From CAZUFB01 sp048173955 (GTDB lineage: Bacteria > Actinomycetota > Coriobacteriia > Coriobacteriales > UMGS124), in the NCBI GenBank assembly GCA_048173955.1, contig DBEYOB010000091.1:1-5446 (forward strand): 5,446 bases of DNA, written 5' to 3'. A model generated the notes under the pieces. The model searched no databases and had not been told where the DNA came from. It saw only the letters and a program-made list of their open reading frames with translations. Each line of letters opens with the position of its first letter. Position 1 is the stretch's first letter. The translations under genes were made by a program, and so were the position numbers. Shown here one piece after another: positions 1-5,446 of this stretch.

Positions 1-28
1 CGTTAAAAGAAGAAAAGCTTTAAGTCAA
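1..28 (-). promoter_or_regulatory. Possible leftward sigma70-like promoter, cut by the window edge
   Basis: On the minus strand TTGACT (23-28) is followed by a 17-nt AT-rich spacer and then TAACG, with the sixth -10 base outside the window. The -35 is close to consensus. The -10 is weak and incomplete. If real, it drives a leftward gene beyond the edge. Confidence 0.25.
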
Positions 29-34
29 GTGGTC

Positions 35-56
35 GGCGGGCCCTTCCGGGCCCGCC
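35..56 (-). terminator. Perfect 9-bp GC hairpin, possible leftward terminator
   Basis: GGCGGGCCC (35-43) pairs perfectly with GGGCCCGCC (48-56) around the loop TTCC. Read leftward, a pyrimidine-rich stretch (CTTTTCTTCTTTT) follows, but only after about 17 nt, so this is not a textbook intrinsic terminator. Read rightward there is no T tract. It could end a short leftward transcript, or be a structural element in a leader or small RNA. Confidence 0.3.
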
Positions 57-147
57 CGCTCGCCTGTCTAGTAACTCCCCTGCGTCTCTCCGCAGTATCC
101 GGCTCTCAAGGTCCTCCGCCGCACCCGGGGGCGCGGCGCAGATATGT

Positions 148-176
148 ACTCTACTCGATTGAGTTCTTGCCGTCAA
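148..176 (-). promoter_or_regulatory. Leftward sigma70-like promoter
   Basis: On the minus strand TTGACG (171-176), a 17-nt spacer and TAGAGT (148-153) form a good match to the TTGACA-N17-TATAAT consensus. The expected start of transcription is near 141-142. A small dyad (ACTC, four bases, GAGT) lies between the two boxes and could be an operator half-site pair, though it is short enough to be chance. The promoter lies downstream of the DUF697 gene and points away from it, so it would serve a small RNA or a gene off the left edge. Confidence 0.4.
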
Positions 177-235
177 CGACTGGTTTAGTTTTCATAAGGC
201 ATTCACAACGGTCGACGTGCGACGCGCGCAGGGCG

Positions 236-1315
236 CTACCGCCCCTCCGCCTCCCCGTCCCCGAAAGCGCGCCCGGACGTCCCGCGCCGCACGATGCGGC
301 TTACGGCAGACGCCGCCGCTGCCACCGAGTCGCGCGCCGAACGCCCCGCCTGCACGACGGCCTCCTTCGCCGCTCCTGCCGCGGCGCCTGCGGCCTGCGA
401 AGCCTTTTCGCGCACGACGGAGACGACCTCGCCGACGAAACCGCTCGTCCGCATCAGCGCAAGGGCCTCGCCGTACGACTCCCGGCGCAGGGACGAAACG
501 TCGGCGGGCCCCTCGTCCGCACAGAGATAGCGCCTCGTCATCACGCCCACGCGGTACGTGAAGAACGCGTTCACCAGGCCCTGCCCCGCGCTGGCGACCA
601 CCGCGCCCGTCACGTGCGCCCCTGCGGCCCCGCCGAACACGCCCGCAAGGAGGCCGTCGAGATCCATGTCCTCCAGGCCGCCCGCAACAAGTGCGCTTGC
701 CATGATGCGCACGTACAGGCGCAGAAGCGCCACCGCGGACGGCCGGAAACCGCACCGTGCGACGATGGCGCGGACCAGGTTGAAGTTTATGGACAGCATC
801 GTCGCCGCATCGACGAGCGGCGACTGGGAGACCGCCGTGGCGAAGAACGCCCGTTTTGCAGCGCGCTTCGTCTCGAGGTCGAGACGCGGGACGACGCGCT
901 CCCCGAAAAAGGCGACGATGGCCTCGTCGGCCCCCTCCCCCTTGTCGAGGCACGACCTCAGCTCGGCGCGCTCGGACTCGTCAAGCCCGGCAGAGGCTTC
1001 AAGCCCCTCGACGAACCGCCTGCATCGGCCGCGGCGAACCCTGCCGCGAGCGTCCCGCAGGCGGTACAGGGAAAAGACGGGGCGCATGGCGACGCTCGCG
1101 ATCGGATAGACGACCCCGGCGGCGACGAGCGCGGCCACGAGCAGATAGAACAGCACGCCCAGAACCGCGTTGGCGTCCGCCAGACGGTCCCCCACGGACA
1201 GCACGCTTCCAAGAAGGGCGAGCAGGACGAGCAGGACGATGCACACGCCGACCACCACGCCGGCATAGCGGCCCATGTCCCGCCCGTCTCCAGCGACCCC
1301 TCGCGCATCCGCCAT
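236..1315 (-). CDS. DUF697 / YcjF-like (UPF0283-type) membrane protein
   Basis: This 359-residue protein resembles the YcjF/UPF0283 family in both order and length; E. coli YcjF is about 350 residues. Two N-terminal membrane helices lie at about 18-39 and 50-72. A charged helical segment follows (85-155), then a DUF697-like domain at about 155-262. Supporting residues in that domain are SPLVDAA (165-171), N177, RP (191-192) and GQGLVNAFFTYRVG (244-257). The tail from about 300 to 343 is Ala-rich and looks amphipathic. The family's biochemical role is not established; E. coli ycjF sits beside the GTPase gene ycjX, and no such partner is visible here. The ATG at 1315 is chosen because GAAAGG (1325-1330) lies 9 nt upstream. 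A longer start at 1420 overlaps the regulator's stop codon but has no Shine-Dalgarno sequence and adds an Arg-rich, unlikely N-terminus. ATG at 1276 is a third option. The gene is probably co-transcribed with the LuxR-type gene upstream. Confidence 0.75.
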   Translation of the reverse strand: MADARGVAGDGRDMGRYAGVVVGVCIVLLVLLALLGSVLSVGDRLADANAVLGVLFYLLVAALVAAGVVYPIASVAMRPVFSLYRLRDARGRVRRGRCRRFVEGLEASAGLDESERAELRSCLDKGEGADEAIVAFFGERVVPRLDLETKRAAKRAFFATAVSQSPLVDAATMLSINFNLVRAIVARCGFRPSAVALLRLYVRIMASALVAGGLEDMDLDGLLAGVFGGAAGAHVTGAVVASAGQGLVNAFFTYRVGVMTRRYLCADEGPADVSSLRRESYGEALALMRTSGFVGEVVSVVREKASQAAGAAAGAAKEAVVQAGRSARDSVAAAASAVSRIVRRGTSGRAFGDGEAEGR

Positions 1316-1370
1316 CTTCAACCGCCTTTCACCCTGGTCGTTTCTCGCCGTATACCCGATGCGGCGCACA

Positions 1371-1388
1371 GGGCGTCGACCGACGCCC
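1371..1388 (-). other. Intergenic stem-loop between regulator and DUF697 genes
   Basis: GGGCGTC (1371-1377) pairs perfectly with GACGCCC (1382-1388) around a 4-nt loop, within the roughly 100-nt gap between the regulator stop and the DUF697 start. No T tract follows on either strand, so it is not a normal intrinsic terminator. It could be an RNA stability or processing element, or a DNA-level operator. If translation starts at 1420 it would lie inside the coding sequence. Confidence 0.35.
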
Positions 1389-1419
1389 GACCGGTCCCAT
1401 ATCCCGTCAGACGCGCACA

Positions 1420-2892
1420 TCAGCCATTGAACAGCTGAATCAGCTCCTCGCGGCTCGAGACGTCGAACTTCCTATATATGTTGCGAACATGGGTGTAAAC
1501 CGTGCTCTCCGAGATGAGCAGCGTCTTGGCGACGTACACCGAAGAATGGCCGCGCCCGATGTACTGCACGATCTCGCTTTCGCGCGGTGAGAGGCCGACC
1601 TGGGCGGACAGCCGCGCGATGCGCTCCTCGAGAGGCTCGGACGCCCGCCCCGAACGCACGCCTTCGCCGTCCGGTCGACCGTCGGGGGAGCGGGGCCCCT
1701 CCTCCGCTTCGGTACCGACCGTCAGCTTCCACGACTTGTAGCTTCCCGACAGCATCAGCCACACCCCGTACAGCGCCGTCAAGACCACGAGGACGACTGC
1801 GTTGTTGCTGACCAGGTCGACAATGCGGCCGCCGAGGAAGATGCCCAGGATGGCCAGGGCGCAGAAGACCCCGACCAGCGTGGAGAAGACGAATCCGCGC
1901 GAGAACTCGCGCGCGTTCGCAATGGCGATCGCCGCCGCGACGGCGACGCCGCTCACCATGGCGTAGAAGGCGTACGTGCAGCCGAGCGCCACGTCGCGCA
2001 TCCACGAGTCGGCGGGAAATGCGCACAGGACGACGACGATCGCGGCGGCGGCGGGCAGGTACACCTGGTAGACAAACGAGTAAACCGGGCGCCGCGCGCC
2101 AACCAGGGCCAGCGGCAGCAGCGCCAGGGCGCCGATGACCATCCCCGCCCGCTGCGCGTCGACGGCACCCCCGAAAAGCGCAAGGGGCTGCACGCCCATC
2201 GCGAAGGAGGCGATGGCCATCCCCAAAAGCGGCACCCCCATCACCGAAAGGAAGGCCCGCATCCCGACGCGCGCACCCGGCCGGCCCGGCCCCTCAGCGG
2301 CCTCGAAGGCCCCGGACCGCACGTCCCCGCGGGTGCGCACCGCGTCGCGGAGCGGCCACGCCACGCCCGCCAGCGTCATGGCCATCGCACCAGCCTCCGC
2401 GAGCGGCGGCGCGGCATACGAAAGCGCGGAGTTGAGGAGCGCAGAACATCCCCCGGCGCACGCCACAGCCAGCACGGCGCGACGCAGGTCGAGGTCGCCG
2501 AGCGAGCGTCCCCACTGAATGCAGACCGGCAGCACGGAGGCTCCGCAGCACAGGGCGCAGACCGTGTTGAGGACCTGCCCAGAAGCCGCCTGGGCGAACG
2601 TCACGGCAACGAACGCCGAGGTCCCGGTGGCATACAGCGCGCACCAGGCAATGGACGCCACAGGCGAAAAAAGCCGAGGCGGCGTCTTGCCCCCGCCGCC
2701 CGCCACCGCCGCGACCAGACACAAAACGAACGCACAGACGAGGCAGGCTTCGGCGAAATACCCCGTCAGGCCCGCCGTGTCGTGCGCCTGAACCACCATG
2801 ACATTGGGAGAGTAGATGGGCAGGGTTGCGAAGAACGCGACAAACGACGCGAGGCGCAGCGCCCGACCGACCGGGGCGTGTGGGGCAGACAC
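1420..2892 (-). CDS. Membrane-bound LuxR-family transcriptional regulator (12 TM segments plus C-terminal HTH)
   Basis: This 490-residue protein joins a polytopic membrane domain to a DNA-binding domain. About twelve hydrophobic segments can be picked out: 12-28, 44-66, 78-100, 106-125, 138-158, 162-181, 212-234, 249-266, 273-292, 302-325, 334-355 and 363-383. The longer hydrophilic stretch at about 182-211 gives a 6+6 arrangement like a transporter. A Gly/Glu/Arg-rich linker (385-420) leads to a LuxR/GerE helix-turn-helix at 433-490, with GLSPRESEIV at its start and the probable recognition helix around SESTVYTHVRNIYRKF (461-476). There is no receiver domain, so the signal is probably sensed in or through the membrane. 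The start is GTG, set by GGGAGGG (2898-2904) ending 5 nt upstream. Its divergent position makes the flavoprotein gene the likely target; that is inference. The ligand cannot be read from sequence. Confidence 0.88.
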   Translation of the reverse strand: MSAPHAPVGRALRLASFVAFFATLPIYSPNVMVVQAHDTAGLTGYFAEACLVCAFVLCLVAAVAGGGGKTPPRLFSPVASIAWCALYATGTSAFVAVTFAQAASGQVLNTVCALCCGASVLPVCIQWGRSLGDLDLRRAVLAVACAGGCSALLNSALSYAAPPLAEAGAMAMTLAGVAWPLRDAVRTRGDVRSGAFEAAEGPGRPGARVGMRAFLSVMGVPLLGMAIASFAMGVQPLALFGGAVDAQRAGMVIGALALLPLALVGARRPVYSFVYQVYLPAAAAIVVVLCAFPADSWMRDVALGCTYAFYAMVSGVAVAAAIAIANAREFSRGFVFSTLVGVFCALAILGIFLGGRIVDLVSNNAVVLVVLTALYGVWLMLSGSYKSWKLTVGTEAEEGPRSPDGRPDGEGVRSGRASEPLEERIARLSAQVGLSPRESEIVQYIGRGHSSVYVAKTLLISESTVYTHVRNIYRKFDVSSREELIQLFNG

Positions 2893-2945
2893 GGGGACCC
2901 TCCCTTTTTCTCCAGGACACGGGACCGGATGCCCCGTCTGGCTTC

Positions 2946-2951
2946 AGTATA
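2946..2951 (-). promoter_or_regulatory. Candidate -10 box for the LuxR-type regulator gene
   Basis: The minus strand reads TATACT, one mismatch from TATAAT, placing transcription start near 2939 and giving a leader of about 47 nt before the GTG. No good -35 lies 16-18 nt upstream (the best is TGCGCC), so it is either weak or activator-dependent. The plus strand of the same site reads TATAGC, so a rightward -10 could overlap it. Confidence 0.35.
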
Positions 2952-3110
2952 GCGTCTTTCCTGGTAGCGGCGCAGTTCGGTTTGTCTATGGCAGATTTCC
3001 TTGAGGGCCCCGCATCCGAACGCGCCCGGTACAGGAGGGCGAATCAACAGTTTGCACGATGGCGCGCAGGGGCCGCAACACCGTAAGGTAGACCCCGTAC
3101 GGCGCCCAAC

Positions 3111-3136
3111 GCCGCCATGGGCAGACAGCCCGCGGC
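3111..3136 (+). other. Bulged stem-loop in the flavoprotein gene leader
   Basis: GCCGC (3111-3115) and GGGC (3119-3122) pair with GCCC (3128-3131) and GCGGC (3132-3136), with a CAT bulge and the loop AGACA. It ends 24 nt before the AGGAGG ribosome-binding site. In such GC-rich DNA this may be chance; if transcribed, it could affect stability or initiation of the flavoprotein mRNA. Confidence 0.2.
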
Positions 3137-3171
3137 GCGGCGCAGACGCAACTGCCCCATAGGAGGAACAC

Positions 3172-4917
3172 ATGGAACTCAACCGCCGCACGTTCATCAA
3201 GACCGCCGGTTCGGCCGTGGCGGCGACCGCCGTCGCCGGCATGGCCTCGGCCGCGTTGGCCGAGGAGCCGCCCGCCGATGAGGCCGCGCCGGCGCAGGCC
3301 GAAGAGACCGCCGACGAGCCCGCCGCCGACTGGCACGAGCCCCCGGCGGAGGTCACCGAGTTCGCCCAGGAGATCGACTGCGACGTCGTGGTGTGCGGCC
3401 ACGGCTTTGCCGGCATCACCTGTTGCCGCGAGCTCGCCGAGGAGGGCGTGAACGTCTACCTCATCGAGAAGCAGGAGGAGGAGTCGTTCAACGCCGTGGG
3501 CAACGAGTTCGCGTCCCTGAACTCCGACATCCTCAAGGAGCGCGGCGTACCGGAGATCGACCCGGTCGACTTCTACCAGAACTTCATGAAGATCACCGGC
3601 AACCAGCCCAACCCCGAGCTCGTCATGAAGTTCGCCCAGAACTCCGCCGAGGCCACCAACTGGTACCTCTCCGCCCTCACCGAAGACGACTTCGCCACGA
3701 TGACCACGGCGTTCTTCCCCAAGACCGAGCACCAGATGGACGAGCTCTCCGGCATCAAGTTCTGGCCGAGCGTGTGCTCGTTCTACGGTGAGTGCAACCA
3801 GACCAAGATCCACGGCTACAACCGCGAGCTCGCCAAGGAGGCCGGCGCCACGTTCATGTTCGGCACCGAGGCCTGGTACATCGTCATGGACGGCGGCGCG
3901 GTGGCCGGCCTTGTCGCCAAGCAGGGCGAGGACTACATCAAGTTCAACTGCAAGGCCGTTGTGTGCGCCTGCGGCGGCTTCGGCGGCAACGAGCAGATGA
4001 TGAACGACTTCATCCCCGACATGTACAACGCGCTCGTGGGCGACGAGCACCTCTACTCCATGAGCGGCAACGACGGCCGCGGCGTGCAGATGGCCTACTG
4101 GGCCGGCGCGCACCTCGAGACCACCCCGGTCGGCGGCATGAACATGAAGGGCCTCGCCGTCCCCGGCAAGATGAACGTCCTGCCCCAGGCCGTGTGGATC
4201 GACGAGCGCGGCAAGCGCTTCTGCAACGAGTACTACCCCACCTCCGAGCAGCGCGGCTGGCAGGCCATCTTCATGAACCGCTCCGCAAAGTTCGCCGTGG
4301 TCGACGACAACTTCACCGAGTACCGCCAGTACACCTTGCCCCAGCACGCCGGCTTCACCGCGAGCGAGGAGAACATCGCCGCGCTGCGCGAGTCGCTCGA
4401 CACCGCCTACGCCAAGTTCAACGGCACTTATGAGGAGCCCGCCGAGGAAGAGGGCCAGGGCGGCCCCGCCGGCGGCCCCATGACCTCCGTGGAGTTCTTC
4501 GCCGACGACACCCTCGAGGGCCTCGCCGCCCAGATGGGGCTCGAGGGCGCAGCCGCGGAGGCCTTCGTCCAGCAGATCGCCGACTGGAACCAGTACTGCG
4601 CCGACGGCGCCGACCAGCAGTTCGGCCGCGACACCGCCGTGCTGTTCCCCGTGGACACCCCGCCCTACTACGCCTGCAAGTTCGAGCCCGTGCTCGGCGA
4701 GACCATGGTCACCATGGGCGGCATCATCACCGACGGCGAGCAGAACGCGCTCGACAAGGACTTCAACCCCATCCCCGGCCTGTATGTGACCGGCAACGAC
4801 TGCGGCCGCCGCTTCGGCCAGGAATACGTGACGCCGATCCCCGGCTGCAGCCTAGGCTTCTGCATCACCCTGGGCCGCGAGTGCGGCAAGTCGGTCGGAA
4901 CGTTCCTGACCGCCTAA
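3172..4917 (+). CDS. Tat-exported FAD-dependent reductase, fumarate-reductase-flavoprotein-like
   Basis: This 581-residue protein opens with a twin-arginine signal (NRRTFIK at 4-10, an Ala-rich core, likely cleavage after ASAALA at residue 30), then an acidic Ala/Pro/Glu linker to about 66. The FAD-binding fold starts with VVVCGHGFAG (72-81) and ends its first strand at E99. CACGGFGGN (265-273) and SGNDGRGVQMAYWAGA (298-313) are further marks of the fumarate reductase/succinate dehydrogenase/3-ketosteroid dehydrogenase superfamily. The capping domain includes DERGKRFCNEY (344-354); R361 may match the catalytic proton-donating Arg. The C-terminal FAD segment is GLYVTGNDCG (536-545). No CxxCH heme motif is present, so electrons must come from a partner. 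The His before TMGG and the NRLGG motif of true fumarate reductases are missing, so the substrate is unknown. AGGAGG lies 5 nt before ATG. Codon use is more biased than in its neighbours, suggesting high expression. Confidence 0.9.
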   Translation: MELNRRTFIKTAGSAVAATAVAGMASAALAEEPPADEAAPAQAEETADEPAADWHEPPAEVTEFAQEIDCDVVVCGHGFAGITCCRELAEEGVNVYLIEKQEEESFNAVGNEFASLNSDILKERGVPEIDPVDFYQNFMKITGNQPNPELVMKFAQNSAEATNWYLSALTEDDFATMTTAFFPKTEHQMDELSGIKFWPSVCSFYGECNQTKIHGYNRELAKEAGATFMFGTEAWYIVMDGGAVAGLVAKQGEDYIKFNCKAVVCACGGFGGNEQMMNDFIPDMYNALVGDEHLYSMSGNDGRGVQMAYWAGAHLETTPVGGMNMKGLAVPGKMNVLPQAVWIDERGKRFCNEYYPTSEQRGWQAIFMNRSAKFAVVDDNFTEYRQYTLPQHAGFTASEENIAALRESLDTAYAKFNGTYEEPAEEEGQGGPAGGPMTSVEFFADDTLEGLAAQMGLEGAAAEAFVQQIADWNQYCADGADQQFGRDTAVLFPVDTPPYYACKFEPVLGETMVTMGGIITDGEQNALDKDFNPIPGLYVTGNDCGRRFGQEYVTPIPGCSLGFCITLGRECGKSVGTFLTA

Positions 4918-4951
4918 CCCCCGGCGTCCTCCCCGACATCCCCCTGAACCA

Positions 4952-4991
4952 GGAAGCCCCGGCCCTACGCGAGCCGGGGCTTCCCCGTTTT
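4952..4991 (+). terminator. Intrinsic terminator of the flavoprotein gene
   Basis: A perfect 12-bp stem, GGAAGCCCCGGC (4952-4963) with GCCGGGGCTTCC (4973-4984), encloses a 9-nt loop and is followed by CCGTTTT. It begins 34 nt after the flavoprotein stop codon, so that gene is probably a single-gene transcript. The T tract is short. On the minus strand no T run follows, so it is a poor terminator for the leftward gene to its right. Confidence 0.85.
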
Positions 4992-5059
4992 GCACAACCC
5001 TTGCGCAGGCGTTCGCGCGATGCTCCGGGCAGCGCGGTGCCGGCCCCGGTGGAAAGGGG

Positions 5060-5446
5060 CTAGGCCATGTAGCGGTGCAGCGCGACGCCCTCGCGCACCG
5101 AGACGGGAGCGGTCGCCGCCCCGTTGACGACGCGCATGCGCCCCAGGGCGGCGTTGCGCTGGGCAAGCGTGTCGTGGCGATGGGCGAACTCCTCCTGGAC
5201 GAGATAGTCGATGTAGGCCTGGGACAAGGCGGACGTCGAACCCGGGTCGTCATCGGACGCGAGCGTGGCGTCGTCGTCGAGGGAGACCGAAGGGATAGAC
5301 GCGGGCGCCAGCGCGCGGTCGACCGCCGCACCCCGCGGCGCGGCCTGGGGGGCGGGCACGGCCACGTTGGCATAGACGGCGGCGGCGTAGGCGGCCGCGA
5401 CCGAATGGGCGACCTCGGCCGGGTCGGCGGCCGGCTCCGCCTGCAC
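5060..5446 (-). CDS. Hypothetical protein, C-terminal part only
   Basis: The frame is open to the right edge, so the true start lies outside or exactly at the edge; a GTG at 5446 could be an internal codon. The visible 128 residues were not recognised. The first 55 or so are Ala/Pro-rich, then comes an acidic stretch (SLDDDATLASDDD, 55-67), then a probable helix (about 73-103) with YIDYLVQEEFAHRHD, and a short tail ending in LHRYMA. No signal, membrane segment or catalytic motif is visible. High G/C third positions support real coding in this frame over the overlapping leftward frame, whose product is Arg/Pro/Ser-rich. It converges with the flavoprotein gene, with about 140 bp between the stop codons. 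No good terminator of its own was seen; a GCCCC/GGGGC stem (5043-5047 and 5056-5060) lacks a T tract. Confidence 0.6.
   Translation of the reverse strand: MQAEPAADPAEVAHSVAAAYAAAVYANVAVPAPQAAPRGAAVDRALAPASIPSVSLDDDATLASDDDPGSTSALSQAYIDYLVQEEFAHRHDTLAQRNAALGRMRVVNGAATAPVSVREGVALHRYMA

Larger units (their letters stand above)
1..235. other. Non-coding region with leftward promoter signals and hairpins
   Basis: I see no convincing gene here. Open frames that cross it are shadows of the leftward gene starting to its right. Two AT-richer patches (about 1-30 and 141-200) flank a GC-rich, fold-prone core. Read leftward, the core offers three short perfect stems: 133-138 with 117-122, a CTGCG/CGCAG stem near 80-95, and the 9-bp stem at 35-56. 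No tRNA T-arm motif and no conserved 5S rRNA core were found. The region may hold a small RNA or the 5' leader of a gene off the left edge. No clear U-tailed terminator lies immediately after the DUF697 gene stop at 236. Confidence 0.5.
2893..3171. promoter_or_regulatory. Divergent intergenic control region
   Basis: This 279-bp stretch separates the leftward regulator from the rightward flavoprotein gene and must hold promoters for both. Short open frames across it look like noise. Features seen: a leftward -10 box at 2946-2951, a CCGTA/TACGG dyad (3081-3085 and 3098-3102), a palindromic GGCGCC at 3101-3106, a bulged stem at 3111-3136, and the flavoprotein ribosome-binding site AGGAGG at 3161-3166. 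I could not find a convincing consensus promoter for the rightward gene, which fits, but does not prove, activator-dependent expression. Confidence 0.6.

Noticed and set aside
40..125. Possible 5S rRNA 3' end on the minus strand (a TACTGCGGAG-like stretch)
   Set aside because: Only a loose resemblance. The conserved CCGAAC...AAGTTAAG-type core of 5S rRNA is absent and the terminal stem cannot be formed.
30..140. Possible tRNA or riboswitch in the left intergenic region
   Set aside because: No GGTTCGA-type T arm on either strand and no recognisable TPP, FMN, cobalamin, glycine or c-di-GMP core.
29..1438. Long rightward open frame of 469 codons across the left third
   Set aside because: It lies antisense to the DUF697 gene and is Arg/Ala/Pro-rich with no domain. 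Long antisense frames are expected in GC-rich coding DNA.
2986..4347. Leftward open frame of 453 codons antisense to the flavoprotein gene
   Set aside because: Its product is a monotonous Leu/Val/Gly/His/Glu-rich sequence produced by the strong codon bias of the sense gene. The flavoprotein frame has clear motifs, a signal peptide and a ribosome-binding site.
3172..4917. Multiheme or flavocytochrome c identity for the exported reductase
   Set aside because: No CxxCH motif occurs anywhere in the protein, so heme is not carried on the same chain.
4852..5373. Leftward open frame of 173 codons spanning the terminator and the right-hand gene
   Set aside because: It runs through the strong terminator and into the flavoprotein gene's 3' end, and is Arg/Pro/Ser-rich; the 5060-5446 frame is more protein-like.
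1..5446. Insertion sequence, CRISPR array or prophage element
   Set aside because: No transposase or integrase frame, no spaced direct repeats and no terminal inverted repeats were seen.

Overview
The window is high-GC bacterial DNA with strong G/C preference at third codon positions. The gene set suggests a Coriobacteriia-type anaerobe (Eggerthellaceae or a relative): a multi-pass membrane protein ending in a LuxR-type DNA-binding domain, divergent from a Tat-exported, heme-less, fumarate-reductase-like flavoprotein. This assignment is inferred from gene type and layout; no phylogenetic marker gene is present.

Layout, left to right. Positions 1-235 hold no convincing gene. They carry a good leftward sigma70-like promoter (148-176), a perfect 9-bp GC hairpin (35-56) and a second possible leftward promoter running off the left edge, so a small RNA or the leader of an off-window gene is possible. 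A leftward pair follows: a 12-TM LuxR-family regulator (1420-2892, GTG start) and, downstream of it, a DUF697/YcjF-like membrane protein (236-1315). A 279-bp divergent intergenic region (2893-3171) separates the regulator from the rightward flavoprotein gene (3172-4917), which ends at a strong intrinsic terminator (4952-4991). A leftward gene enters from the right edge (5060-5446, partial, product unknown).

Probable logic: the LuxR-type membrane protein may sense a small molecule or membrane state and control the divergent flavoprotein, which would act outside the membrane as a reductase for an unidentified electron acceptor. The flavoprotein has no heme motif, and no cytochrome or quinol dehydrogenase partner is in view, so its electron donor must be encoded elsewhere. 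Its active-site signatures differ from canonical fumarate reductase, so the substrate is probably not fumarate. The DUF697 protein, likely co-transcribed with the regulator, is the least expected member of the set.
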